A stretch of 64,000 nt of DNA from Acidobacteriota bacterium (GCA_029781975.1 JAKOVQ010000013.1:1-64000); one strand, 5' to 3'; shown: positions 48,310 through 56,412, numbered from the stretch's first letter. Numbers and translations: made by a program. Notes: generated by a model not told the origin, from the letters alone.

Positions 48310-49077
48310 TCAGAGGAGGTCGGCGAACGAGGGCCGCATCCGGCGGAACGTCATCCTCCCCGCTGCGCCCGCGGCGACGGCAGCCGCCGCCCATCCGAGA
48401 AGCCGCGCAACGGGCGGGACGGGCGAGCCGAAGAGGGCCGACCGGAACAGGGCGACGAGGTCGCCGATGGGGTTCAGGGCAACGAGAGGTCGGAACCGGT
48501 CGGGAACCATCGTCTCCGGGTAGATCACGGGGGTCAGGTAGAAGACCACCGTCAGGACGGGCCCCAGGATCTGGGGAAGGTCGCGAAAGAAGACGTTCAA
48601 CGACGCGAGGGCGAGGACCGGCCCCACGAGGAAGAGCACCTCGAGCCCGAAGGCGGCGGCGAGGAGCGGAACCGACGGCCAGGAGCGGCCCGTGACGCCG
48701 ACGAAGCCAAAAAGGAGCACGAGGCCGATCGCTTGCAAGAAGAGTGCCGAAACCACGCTGGAGCCGATCAGGATCTCGATCGGGAAGCTGACCTTCTTGA
48801 CGACGTGGGCGTAGTCGACGACCGACGTCGTTCCGCGGACGACCGCCTCCTGAAAACCCAGCCAGGGGAGGAGCCCTCCCAGGAGAAAGAGGGCATACCC
48901 TCCCCGGAAGCCGGGCGGAGGCGGGACCCGGATGATGGCCCCGAAGACCAGCCCGTAGAGGACGCACAGGAAGAGCGGATTCGCGATCGCCCAGGCGGCG
49001 CCCCCGAAGCTGCCCGCGAACCTCGAAGCCAGGTCCCTCCGGACCAGCTCGGAGAGGAGGAAGAATCGTTGCGTCAT
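48310..49077 (-). CDS. wzm: ABC-2 polysaccharide export permease (Wzm-like)
   Basis: Inner-membrane permease of 255 residues with six predicted helices. The family features are the N-terminal amphipathic segment (ELVRRDLASRFAGSFGGAAWAIANPL), FVGP-like LVGPVLALASLNVFFRDLPQ, and the C-terminal YLTPVIYPETMVPDRFRPLVALNPIG typical of Wzm/TagG. The partner ATPase Wzt is at 35415-36614 on the same strand, 12 kb downstream, separated by the exported-protein genes. It is divergent from the XRE regulator (60 bp). Confidence 0.9.
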   Translation of the reverse strand: MTQRFFLLSELVRRDLASRFAGSFGGAAWAIANPLFLCVLYGLVFGAIIRVPPPPGFRGGYALFLLGGLLPWLGFQEAVVRGTTSVVDYAHVVKKVSFPIEILIGSSVVSALFLQAIGLVLLFGFVGVTGRSWPSVPLLAAAFGLEVLFLVGPVLALASLNVFFRDLPQILGPVLTVVFYLTPVIYPETMVPDRFRPLVALNPIGDLVALFRSALFGSPVPPVARLLGWAAAAVAAGAAGRMTFRRMRPSFADLL

Positions 49078-49092
49078 CTGGGACGATCGCGC

Positions 49093-49120
49093 TTGACAGG
49101 GGCTCCCGGAAAGCTACCCT
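49093..49120 (+). promoter_or_regulatory. Sigma-70-type promoter of the XRE-TPR operon
   Basis: Perfect -35 TTGACA (49093-49098), a 16-bp spacer, and TACCCT (49115-49120) as a weaker -10. The start codon follows 17 nt after the -10, leaving a leader of about 10 nt without a clear ribosome site. Confidence 0.5.
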
Positions 49121-49137
49121 TGTACCCGGGACTTCGT

Positions 49138-49584
49138 ATGGCTGCCTCTGCGCGATCCGGCCAGATTCTGCTCGTCGGGCAGAAGATCCGTCAAATACGG
49201 AAGAGCCGCCGGCTGACCCAGGCCGAGCTCGCCGGGCGGATCGGCGTGACGCAGTCGGACCTCTCCCGGATGGAGAGCGGCGAGTACAAGGTCGGCCTCG
49301 ACACCCTCTTCAAGATCCTCCAGGTCTTCGAGCTCCCGATGAGCCGCTTCTTCGAGGAGCCCCTCGAGGAGCCGCGGGAGCGGCCGGAGCCGGGCCCCGA
49401 CGCCGGCGACGACGAGCAGCAGATCCTGCGCGACCTCATGGCGCTCCCGGAGGAGGCGCGCCTGGAGGTTCGCGAGTTCATCGCGTTCAAGAAGATGCAG
49501 GTGGAATCGCGCCGGCCGCGGTGGAAGGACGAGGACGTCTCACCGGCGGCCGGCCCCGACGACGGTTCCGGGGAAAGGGAATGA
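49138..49584 (+). CDS. XRE-family transcriptional regulator
   Basis: 148 residues. A lambda-repressor-type helix-turn-helix at about 13-67 (IRQIRKSRRLTQAELAGRIG, TQSDLSRMESGEYKV, ILQVFELPMSRFFEE). A Glu/Pro-rich linker (70-92) is followed by a short C-terminal helical part with DLMALPEEARLEVREFIAF, typical of regulators that sense through a small helical domain. It is the first gene of a three-gene operon; its stop overlaps the TPR start (ATGA). It may autoregulate from the promoter at 49093. Confidence 0.87.
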   Translation: MAASARSGQILLVGQKIRQIRKSRRLTQAELAGRIGVTQSDLSRMESGEYKVGLDTLFKILQVFELPMSRFFEEPLEEPRERPEPGPDAGDDEQQILRDLMALPEEARLEVREFIAFKKMQVESRRPRWKDEDVSPAAGPDDGSGERE

Positions 49585-50513
49585 CGGCGCCGACTATGCC
49601 TACCTCGCCTGCCCCGCCCGCCCGCCTCGCGGCCGAAAGGTTCCGCGACGCGGCCCTCGCGCTCCTCGACCAGGGCGACTTCGAAGGAGCCCTGGCCGAG
49701 TACGACTCGGCCCTCGCCGCCGCCCGGGAGACGGCGGACCCGTCGTTCGTCGACTGGATCTTCGCCTGCCGCGCCACCGCCGTCGCCGAGCTCGGAAGGG
49801 CCGACGGCGACCTCGTCGAGCTGAAGCGAATCCTCCTCAGGGCGCAGGACCCGCAGACCGGCTTCCGCGCCGCGTACACGAGCGCCCGCATCTACGAGCT
49901 CCGGAACGACTCGAAGAAGGCGCTCTTCTACGGACGCATCGCGCGGACGCACGCCGAGCGGATCGGCGACCCGCAGCTCGTGGGCCACTCCGAGAACCAG
50001 CTCGGCAACCTCCTCGCCGCCGACAGCTCGTTCGCCGAGGCCGAGGCCGCGTACCGGCGGGCCCTCGCGGCCGTCGAGGAAGTCCCCGGTTTCTCCGACC
50101 TCTTCCGGGCCGTCTGGCGCGACAACCTCGGCTACTGCCTCCTGGCCCTCGACCGCGTGGCGGACGGTCTCTCCCTCGTGCACGAGGCGTTCGAGACCCT
50201 CGAGGCGCGAGGCGCCAGGGGCTTCACGGTCTATCCCCTGATGGACCTCTGCTACGGGTACTCGAAGCTCGACCGGTGGGCCGAGGCCCGCTACTTCGGA
50301 GAGGCCGGGCTCGAGAGGCTGGACCTGACCTCCGACGCCGGGGTCGAGAAGAACCTCCTCTACCTCCTCGGCGAGGTCTGCCACCTCGCCGGCGACGACG
50401 ACGCGGCGGCCGCCTACTTCGACCGGCTCGCCGCCCATTACCCCGAGTTCCGAAACCTCCGGGCGTACCTCGACGTCTTCGACTTCCGGAACGTCATCAA
50501 CCTCCGGGCGTGA
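49581..50513 (+). CDS. Cytoplasmic TPR protein
   Basis: 310 residues without a signal peptide. TPR-like helix pairs run from about residue 20 to 295: LLDQGDFEGALAEYDSALA, NSxKKALFYGRIARTHAE-like segments, LLAADSSFAEAEAAYRRALA, and VCHLAGDDDAAAAYFDRLA near the end. It is translationally coupled to the XRE regulator upstream (4-nt overlap). Some XRE-TPR pairs act as peptide-responsive regulator and receptor; whether that applies here is unknown. Confidence 0.8.
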   Translation: MTAPTMPTSPAPPARLAAERFRDAALALLDQGDFEGALAEYDSALAAARETADPSFVDWIFACRATAVAELGRADGDLVELKRILLRAQDPQTGFRAAYTSARIYELRNDSKKALFYGRIARTHAERIGDPQLVGHSENQLGNLLAADSSFAEAEAAYRRALAAVEEVPGFSDLFRAVWRDNLGYCLLALDRVADGLSLVHEAFETLEARGARGFTVYPLMDLCYGYSKLDRWAEARYFGEAGLERLDLTSDAGVEKNLLYLLGEVCHLAGDDDAAAAYFDRLAAHYPEFRNLRAYLDVFDFRNVINLRA

Positions 50514-50524
50514 GGACAGGCACC

Positions 50525-51640
50525 ATGACGCGCACCTTCTCCCTCTCCACCCTCCCCCGAGCGGGACGACTTCTCGCGGGCCTGATCCTCGCCCTCGCGG
50601 CGCTCGGCGCGGGCGTGGCCCGAGCCGACACCTCGGTCCTCACGAAGGACGGCACCCTTTACGAGGTCTTCACCGCGCGGCAGGCAGACGTCGCCCCCGC
50701 GGAGCTCGGCTCGCGCGACAACCCGGTCCTCGCCCTCCGCACGACGCGACCGGACGGGACGCAGAGCGTCGAGGTCATCCCCGAGACCGCGGACGCCGAC
50801 TTCGAGCTCCCGGGCGACATCGAGTACGAGGAGTCGACTCGGACGGTCTTCACCGTCTACACCAAGTTCCAGGGGATCCAGTCCGACGTCCGCTTCGCCC
50901 TCCACCGCGGAGGGGCCTGGGAGGAGAAGTCGCTCGTCCCGAGCATCGGCTTCTACTTCTCCCTGAACCCCCGCATCCTCGTGACGCGGCAGCAGTACGT
51001 CGATGCGGACGCCGACGGCAACCCGGTCCAGAAGTGGCGGTCGATCCTCTCCCTCGTCTGGTGGGAGGAGACGAGCGTCTCGCAGGCCCGGTACGCGGCC
51101 GTCTTCGTCGAGGACGGCGTCCTCGCGCTCGATTCGATCACGCCGTACGACCTCAACGAGATGACCGGGAGCGCCGGGGCCACCGACAGCACGGGCCTCC
51201 CCCTCTCGGCCTACACGTACCCGACGGTCCACTCCGACCCCTCGACGAACGGCGGCGTCCGCGTCTGCTTCGCGAACCTCGTCGACCAGCAGCAGCACGT
51301 CCTCCAGCTGACGTTTCCCGACGACCTGACGAAGCTCACGCCGCCGCCCGGCGGGACGAGCGCCCCTGCCGGCGACCCGTCGTTCGCGCGCGGGCACACC
51401 CCGGTCGGCAGGCAGGTCGGCGCCTTCCCGATCGACCGCGACATCCAGACCCCCTCTCCCGTCGAGACGGCGCTCTCCCGCGTCGGCGTCCCGACCTTCT
51501 ACTGGGGCGACGGCGACAAGATCCGCTACATCCGGAGCGACGCCCCGGCGGGGACCCCGCCCTCCACGCTCTCTCTCCGCCCCGACCTTCCCGTCGAGAG
51601 GGCCAGGTCTCTCGTGAGGGACATGGCAGCCCGCGACTAG
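50525..51640 (+). CDS. Secreted protein of unknown function (371 aa)
   Basis: Starts at ATG 50525, 11 bp after the TPR gene. The signal peptide spans about 1-35 (LAGLILALAALGAGVARAD). The mature part is acidic and beta-rich, with a repeated pattern of short strands and aromatic residues (FALHRGGAWEEKSLVP, SIGFYFSLNPRILVTRQQYV, ILSLVWWEE). There is a single Cys and no catalytic motif. The hairpin at 51671-51696 ends the operon. I do not recognise the family; operon position suggests that it is the output controlled by the XRE regulator. Confidence 0.75.
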   Translation: MTRTFSLSTLPRAGRLLAGLILALAALGAGVARADTSVLTKDGTLYEVFTARQADVAPAELGSRDNPVLALRTTRPDGTQSVEVIPETADADFELPGDIEYEESTRTVFTVYTKFQGIQSDVRFALHRGGAWEEKSLVPSIGFYFSLNPRILVTRQQYVDADADGNPVQKWRSILSLVWWEETSVSQARYAAVFVEDGVLALDSITPYDLNEMTGSAGATDSTGLPLSAYTYPTVHSDPSTNGGVRVCFANLVDQQQHVLQLTFPDDLTKLTPPPGGTSAPAGDPSFARGHTPVGRQVGAFPIDRDIQTPSPVETALSRVGVPTFYWGDGDKIRYIRSDAPAGTPPSTLSLRPDLPVERARSLVRDMAARD

Positions 51641-51670
51641 GACGGGAGACGAGCTCCTCCTGCTCCGACG

Positions 51671-51696
51671 AAGGGGCCCGCGCTCGCGGGCCCCTT
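51671..51696 (+). terminator. Hairpin terminator after the XRE-TPR-secreted-protein operon
   Basis: Stem AAGGGGCCCG / CGGGCCCCTT around CGCTCG, followed by TCGCTTTC. It is near-symmetrical and lies between convergent genes, so it may serve both, but the T tracts are weak. Confidence 0.6.
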
Positions 51697-51728
51697 TCGC
51701 TTTCGGAGCGGCGCAGCCGGGACGCTTC

Positions 51729-52712
51729 TCAGAGCCGCGTCGGGAGCTTGGCCCGGGGATTCTGGCGGTAGAGGCCCGCGAAGGCCTCGGCCAGCTCCCG
51801 CCCTTCGGGAGCCACCGTCTCGGGCATGACGACCCGGACGCGGTAGTAGTGGTCGCCCGTGGTCCCGAGCCGGGCGTTCTCGATCCCCCGTCCCTTCAGA
51901 CGGAACCTCTGCCCCGCCTGGGTCCCCTCGGGGATCCGGGCGCGAACCGGACCCCGGATGGTCGGGACGTCCACCTCCGCCCCGAGGTAGGCCTCCGAAA
52001 CGGTCACGGGCACCTCGGCGAGGATGTCGTCGCCCTGCCGGCCGAAGTACGGGTGGGGCTCGACGGTGATGGAGAGGTAGAGGTCCCCGCCTTCCGTCCT
52101 TCCCTTTCCCGGCAGGCGGATCTTCGACCCCGTGTCGACCCCGGCCGGGATCCGGACCGACAACGTCTCGGACTCCACCACCGACCCGGCCCCGTGGCAC
52201 GCGGGGCAGGCCGACTTGCCCGAGCGCCCGGTGCCGCGGCAGCGGGAGCACCGGCGCGGGATCCGCGTGCTGAAGGTCACGGTCCCTCCCAGGACGGCGT
52301 CCCGGAAGGAGACCGTCAGGGCGGCCGCCGCGTCCTCCTCCTCCGGGAACGGGCTGCCGGCGAACCCTCCCCCTCCCGAGAAGATGTCGGAGAAGAGGTC
52401 GCCGAGGTCCCCCGACCAGCGGAAGCCCGCGCCCGGCCGGGAGCCGCCGTACGGCGGGGGCGCCCCCGGGGGCGGCGCTTCCCCGCGGGCGTCCCCGAGG
52501 TCTCCGAAGCGGTCGTACCGGGCCCGCCGCTCCGGGTCCTTGAGGATCTCGTACGCCGCCGCGATCTCCTGGAACTTCTTGTGCGCGGCCGGATCCCCCG
52601 GGTTGACGTCCGGGTGGTTCTTCCGGGCCATCCGGCGGTACGCCTTCTTGACGTCCGCGTCCGAGGCGTTCCTCGGGACGCCCAAGACCTCGTACGGATC
52701 CATCGTCGGCAT
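51729..52712 (-). CDS. DnaJ-family co-chaperone with one zinc centre
   Basis: Hsp40 of 327 residues from ATG 52712 (ATG 52703 is also possible). The J domain (1-70) carries HPD at 33-35. A Gly/Phe/Pro-rich linker runs to 130. Then the substrate domains with VSFRDAVLGGTV and only two of the usual four zinc motifs: CSRCRGTG (C155, C158) and CPACHGAG (C169, C172). The C-terminal domains include LPGKGRTEGGDLYL and LKGRGIENA. It is therefore intermediate between DnaJ (four motifs) and CbpA (none). No dnaK or grpE is adjacent. TATCGT lies 6 nt before the start, with no ribosome site. Confidence 0.88.
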   Translation of the reverse strand: MPTMDPYEVLGVPRNASDADVKKAYRRMARKNHPDVNPGDPAAHKKFQEIAAAYEILKDPERRARYDRFGDLGDARGEAPPPGAPPPYGGSRPGAGFRWSGDLGDLFSDIFSGGGGFAGSPFPEEEDAAAALTVSFRDAVLGGTVTFSTRIPRRCSRCRGTGRSGKSACPACHGAGSVVESETLSVRIPAGVDTGSKIRLPGKGRTEGGDLYLSITVEPHPYFGRQGDDILAEVPVTVSEAYLGAEVDVPTIRGPVRARIPEGTQAGQRFRLKGRGIENARLGTTGDHYYRVRVVMPETVAPEGRELAEAFAGLYRQNPRAKLPTRL

Positions 52713-52761
52713 GGCGGAACGATAGCGGATCGCGAGCTTAGAATCGCGGAAAGGCGTTGGC

Positions 52762-54009
52762 GTGAAGATCCTGCAGCACCGCGACGTCCTCTCGATCGTC
52801 CTGGCGGGCGGCATGGGCGAGCGTCTCTTCCCCCTCACGCGCGACCGCGCCAAGCCGGCGGTCCCGTTCGGCGGGCGCTACCGGATCGTCGACTTCGTCC
52901 TCAACAACCTCGTGAACTCCGGCCTGATGAAGATCAAGGTCCTGACGCAGTTCAAGTCGAACTCCCTGATCGAGCACCTCATCCGCGTCTGGAGGCTCAA
53001 CTCCGAGATCGGCCAGTTCGTCGACCCGGTGCCGGCGCAGATGCGCCGCGGGCCGCACTGGTTCCGGGGGACGGCGGACGCCGTCTACCAGAACCTCGAC
53101 CTGATCTTCGACGAGCAGCCCGCGCAGGTCTGCGTCTTCGGCGGCGACCACATCTACATGATGGACGTCAACCCGATGCTCGCGCTGCACGAGGAGGGGG
53201 ACCACGACCTGACGATCGCGGCGTTCCCGGTCCCCGCCGACGAGGCGCGCCGGTTCGGCGTCCTCGAGGTCGACGGGGCCTGGCGCGTGACGGGGTTCGA
53301 GGAGAAGCCGCAGGTCCCGAAGGAGCTCCCCGGCCTCCCCGGCATGGCCCTCGCCTCGATGGGGAACTACATCTTCAAGCCGTCCGTCCTGATCGAGGCG
53401 CTCGAGGAGGACGCGCTCCAGGACACGACCCACGACTTCGGGAAGACGATCATCCCGCAGCTCCTCGCCGACGGGGCGCGGGTCTTCGCCTACGACTTCA
53501 CCTCCAGCCGGCTCCCGGGCGACGAGGAGATCGACCCGTACTGGCGCGACATCGGGACCGTCGACTCCTACTGGGAGGCGTCGATGGACCTGATCAGCGT
53601 CTCCCCCCCGCTGAACCTCTACAACCCGCGCTGGCCGCTGAAGACGCTCTCGCCGCAGCTCCCCCCGGCGAAGTTCGTCTTCGCCGACTCGGCCGCGCAG
53701 CGGATCGGGATCGCCACGGACTCCATGGTGGCGGACGGCTGCATCATCTCCGGAGGGACGATCGACAGGTCGATCCTCTTCCCGCGCGTCCGCGTCAACT
53801 CGTATTCCCACATCGAGGAATGCGTCCTGATGGACGGCGTGGACGTCGGCCGGTACGCCCGCCTCCGGCGCGTCATCGCCGACAAGGGAATCCGGATCCC
53901 GCCCCGGACGGAGATCGGGTTCGACCTCGAGCGGGACCGGAAGCGCTTCGACGTCTCCGACGGCGGCGTCGTCGTCCTGCCGAAAGGGACCGAGATACCG
54001 GTGGACTGA
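52762..54009 (+). CDS. glgC: Glucose-1-phosphate adenylyltransferase
   Basis: Makes ADP-glucose from ATP and glucose-1-phosphate for glycogen synthesis. At 415 residues it has the usual length. The nucleotidyltransferase signature is LAGGMGERLFPLTRDRAKPAVPFGG (split here as LAGGMGERLFPLT and RAKPAVPFGG, residues 14-37), with WFRGTADAVYQN, FGGDHIYMMD and VTGFEEKP. The C-terminal third is a left-handed beta-helix with the allosteric and tetramer parts (VADGCIISGG, SILFPRVRVNSYS). The start is GTG 52762 with GGAAAGG upstream, and a TAGAAT hexamer lies at 52739-52744. No other glycogen gene is in the window. Confidence 0.95.
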   Translation: MKILQHRDVLSIVLAGGMGERLFPLTRDRAKPAVPFGGRYRIVDFVLNNLVNSGLMKIKVLTQFKSNSLIEHLIRVWRLNSEIGQFVDPVPAQMRRGPHWFRGTADAVYQNLDLIFDEQPAQVCVFGGDHIYMMDVNPMLALHEEGDHDLTIAAFPVPADEARRFGVLEVDGAWRVTGFEEKPQVPKELPGLPGMALASMGNYIFKPSVLIEALEEDALQDTTHDFGKTIIPQLLADGARVFAYDFTSSRLPGDEEIDPYWRDIGTVDSYWEASMDLISVSPPLNLYNPRWPLKTLSPQLPPAKFVFADSAAQRIGIATDSMVADGCIISGGTIDRSILFPRVRVNSYSHIEECVLMDGVDVGRYARLRRVIADKGIRIPPRTEIGFDLERDRKRFDVSDGGVVVLPKGTEIPVD

Positions 54010-54063
54010 CCGGCTGGAGAGGGCCCCGGCGCAACGAAGCGCTTGCGCGCCGAATGGCCTCCA

Positions 54064-54069
54064 TATAAA
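54064..54069 (+). promoter_or_regulatory. Likely -10 element of the Lrp-type regulator
   Basis: TATAAA at 54064-54069, with TTGCGC at 54043-54048 as a possible -35 (15-bp spacer, short). GGAGGA at 54074-54079 follows. That site is badly placed for ATG 54103 but well placed for an in-frame CTG at 54082. Confidence 0.4.
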
Positions 54070-54102
54070 GTTCGGAGGAACCTGGCTTCCATCGAATTTC
54101 AT

Positions 54103-54552
54103 ATGGACGAGATCGACAGGCAGATCCTCGACATGCTCCAGCGGGACGGGAAGGTCTCGCAGGCTCGGATCGCCGAGTCGGTCGGGCTCGCGACCCCTTC
54201 CGTCAACGAGAGGATCAAGAAGCTCGAGACGCGCGGCTTCATCCGCCGGTTCACCGCGCTCCTCGACCCGAGGCTCCTCGGGGTCCCGCAGGTGGCCCAC
54301 GTCGACGTCCAGCTGGAGCACCCCAGGTTCGAGCGTCCCTTCCTCGACGAGATCGAGACCCTCGCCGAGGTCCAGGAGTGTCACGCGATCTCGGGCGACT
54401 TCGGGTACCGCCTCAAGGTCCGGGCTCGCGACGTGGAGAACCTGGAGTCGGTCCTCCGGGAGAGGATTCAGACGATCCGGGGCGTCCTCCGGACGCGCGT
54501 GGAGCTCTCGCTCTCGATCAAGAAGGACTCGACGCTCCTCCCCCTCTCCTGA
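54103..54552 (+). CDS. Lrp/AsnC-family transcriptional regulator
   Basis: 149 residues from ATG 54103. The N-terminal winged helix-turn-helix spans about 1-60: MDEIDRQILDMLQRDGKVSQ, RIAESVGLATPSVNERIKKLE. The RAM ligand-binding and oligomerisation domain spans about 65-145, with VAHVDVQLEH and VQECHAISGDFGYRLKVRA. The target is probably amino-acid metabolism genes. An in-frame CTG at 54082 behind GGAGGA could add seven residues. It is downstream of glgC (93 bp) but appears to have its own promoter. Confidence 0.9.
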   Translation: MDEIDRQILDMLQRDGKVSQARIAESVGLATPSVNERIKKLETRGFIRRFTALLDPRLLGVPQVAHVDVQLEHPRFERPFLDEIETLAEVQECHAISGDFGYRLKVRARDVENLESVLRERIQTIRGVLRTRVELSLSIKKDSTLLPLS

Positions 54553-54740
54553 CGCCTCCGTCCGCCGAGCCATTTTGGTGTCTCGCCATGCCGAAATGGG
54601 GCACCGACGGGACCCCGGGGGGACGGTCGGCGCCAGGCCTGTCGTTCGGCCTTCAGGCTGGAAGCCGTTCTCCCGAAAGAATTTGCGAAAGACAGGCGAA
54701 TCCGGGGCGGCGGGAGAAAACTCCAGGCACGTACGTTGCG

Positions 54741-54930
54741 TATAAGTGGGCAGGAGATCGGAACAACCCAGCGAACCTGGGACGCGATCTTTGAGACCCA
54801 CCTCAAGAGAGCCCTGCCGGCCTTCGGCAGGCGCGCCAGACCAGACCCACCACTTCAAGCCTCACCAAGGAACCCCACCGCCGCCATTCCCGCCCGGCCC
54901 CGAGCCGGGCGGGAAGCCCGCCTTTCTCTC
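54741..54930 (+). ncRNA. Candidate structured RNA in the lrp-barrel intergenic region
   Basis: The 458-bp gap 54553-55010 has no gene. Within it TATAAG (54741-54746, -10-like, no good -35) precedes a long imperfect stem: GTGGG/CCCAC, then AGATCG/CGATCT, then CCCAG/CTGGG around a CGAAC loop (54747-54800). A second hairpin CCTGCCG/CGGCAGG (about 54813-54831) and a perfect 10-bp stem CCCGCCCGGC/GCCGGGCGGG (54889-54913) follow, then a further GC inverted repeat running into TTTCTCTC. This resembles a small RNA of about 185 nt with a terminator, but nothing identifies a known family. It is a hypothesis. Confidence 0.35.
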
Positions 54931-55010
54931 GGAGCGCTCTCGCGGGCCCCAGGAGGAGACGGAACGGAACGGGGACGCGGCTCGGGCCGGCCCGGGCGAC
55001 CCCGGAACGG

Positions 55011-55568
55011 TCAGAACCGGTAGCTGGCGCTGACGGAGAGCATGACGGGCTTGCGGGACGTCTCGTTCCGGATCAGGTGTCCCATCGCCTCGAGCCTCAG
55101 GTCGAACCGTCGCGAGAGCTGGAAGACGGTCAGGAGGCCGCCGGTCCACCCGAAGACGGTCTCGTCCTTCTCGGCCACGACCTGCCCTTCGTCCGGCGAC
55201 TTGGGCCTCACGTGATAGCCCCCGCCGCCGAGGACGAAGCCGCCGCTCCACCAGTCGCTCTTGAAGAGGTATGCGACGGTGAGGGTCCCGGCGTCGACGG
55301 CGAGGCTCGGAGAGCCCGACACGGCCGCCGGGAGCGTGAACCGCGAGTAACGGCCCTGCAGGAGGACTCCTTCGTCGAGGACGACCTCGCCGTACACGAA
55401 GCCCCCCCCCGTCCCGAAGGACTTCAGGTTCTCCGCGGAGCCCGTGTCGTTCACGACGCCTCCGCCTGCCCCGACGGCGTAGGACTGGGCGCTGGCGGGC
55501 GCGGCCGCCGCGAGGACGGCCGCGAGGACGTACGGGACGAGCGTGACGGGGCGTCGAGGGCGTCGCAT
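55011..55568 (-). CDS. Small outer-membrane beta-barrel protein
   Basis: 185 residues: a signal peptide (1-27, ending PASAQS), then alternating beta-strand patterns with Gly/aromatic residues (AVGAGGGVVND, GFVYGEVVLDEGVLLQGRYSR, FVLGGGGYHVRP, FDLRLEAMGHLI) and a C-terminal SYRF, the aromatic end used for barrel insertion. Probably an eight-stranded porin-like barrel of unknown role. ATG 55568 has no ribosome site but TATGCT 8 nt upstream, and the divergent comF has the same arrangement. Confidence 0.75.
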   Translation of the reverse strand: MRRPRRPVTLVPYVLAAVLAAAAPASAQSYAVGAGGGVVNDTGSAENLKSFGTGGGFVYGEVVLDEGVLLQGRYSRFTLPAAVSGSPSLAVDAGTLTVAYLFKSDWWSGGFVLGGGGYHVRPKSPDEGQVVAEKDETVFGWTGGLLTVFQLSRRFDLRLEAMGHLIRNETSRKPVMLSVSASYRF

Positions 55569-55644
55569 GAAGGGGCAGCATAGAAGGCCGCCGCGCGGAC
55601 CGTCAATCCGCGCGTCCGCCCGTTCGCGGACTAGAATCCACGGC

Positions 55645-56412
55645 GTGGCGGGCGCTCTCGCCCCGGGGCGCGGAACGGCCGGCGCCGTCTCGCGCGGGGG
55701 TCTCCTCCTCGGCCTCCTCCTTCCCACGCATTGCACCGTTTGCGGCGCCCCGCGCGCCGGGTTCGGCGGCGGGGGCGTCTGCGACGCCTGCTGGGACGCC
55801 CTCCCCACGATCGAGCCGGCGGCCGCGTGCCCGACGTGCGCCCTCCCCGGCGACGGGAGCCGCTGCGCCGGCTGCCGCCGGGAGGCCCCTCCCGTCGCGG
55901 CCGCCTGCGCGCTCGGGCTCTACGCCGGACGGCTGAAGCGCCTCGTCGGCGCCTTCAAGTTCGCAGGGCACGACGTCCTGGCGCCGGCCGCCGCGCGGAG
56001 GCTCGCCGGCCGTCTCCGTCAGGCCGGGCCCGTCGTCGCGGAGGCCGTCGTCCCGGTCCCGTCGACCCGTTCCCGCAACCGCGAGCGCGGCTACGACCCG
56101 GGCGCCGAGCTCGGGCGCGCCCTGGCGGCCGAGCTCCGGCTTCCGTGCCGCCGCCTCCTCGCCCGGACCCGCGACGGGGCGCCGCAGTCGTCGCTGCCGG
56201 CGGCCCGCCGGCGCGCGAACGTGGCCGGCGTCTTCCGCGCGTCCCCGGGGGCGCGGGGAAAGCGGCTCCTCCTGGTGGACGACGTCCTCACGACCGGTGC
56301 GACGGCCTTCGAGGCCGCCCGAACCCTTCTCGCCGCCGGGGCCTCCCGCGTCGACCTCGCGGTCCTCGCCCGGACGCCCGAGCCCGGCGAAGAACCTGCG
56401 GAGAGTGCATGA
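55645..56412 (+). CDS. comF: ComF-family phosphoribosyltransferase-like protein
   Basis: 255 residues from GTG 55645; the frame is open 34 codons further up but that would overlap the divergent barrel gene. N-terminal zinc cysteines: C30, C33, C46, C49 and C62, C65, C74, C77 in CxxC pairs. The C-terminal PRTase domain has ERGYDPGAELGRALA and the PRPP-binding LLLVDDVLTTGATAFEA. ComF is needed for DNA uptake in competent bacteria, and its enzymatic reaction is unsettled. TAGAAT lies 7 nt before the start. It overlaps the proline dehydrogenase start by 4 nt. Confidence 0.9.
   Translation: MAGALAPGRGTAGAVSRGGLLLGLLLPTHCTVCGAPRAGFGGGGVCDACWDALPTIEPAAACPTCALPGDGSRCAGCRREAPPVAAACALGLYAGRLKRLVGAFKFAGHDVLAPAAARRLAGRLRQAGPVVAEAVVPVPSTRSRNRERGYDPGAELGRALAAELRLPCRRLLARTRDGAPQSSLPAARRRANVAGVFRASPGARGKRLLLVDDVLTTGATAFEAARTLLAAGASRVDLAVLARTPEPGEEPAESA

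Noticed and set aside
48239-48967. N-terminal extension of the FG-GAP lipoprotein frame
   Set aside because: It would overlap the Wzm gene in another frame. The TTG at 48238 follows AAAGGAG and starts a clean lipoprotein signal.
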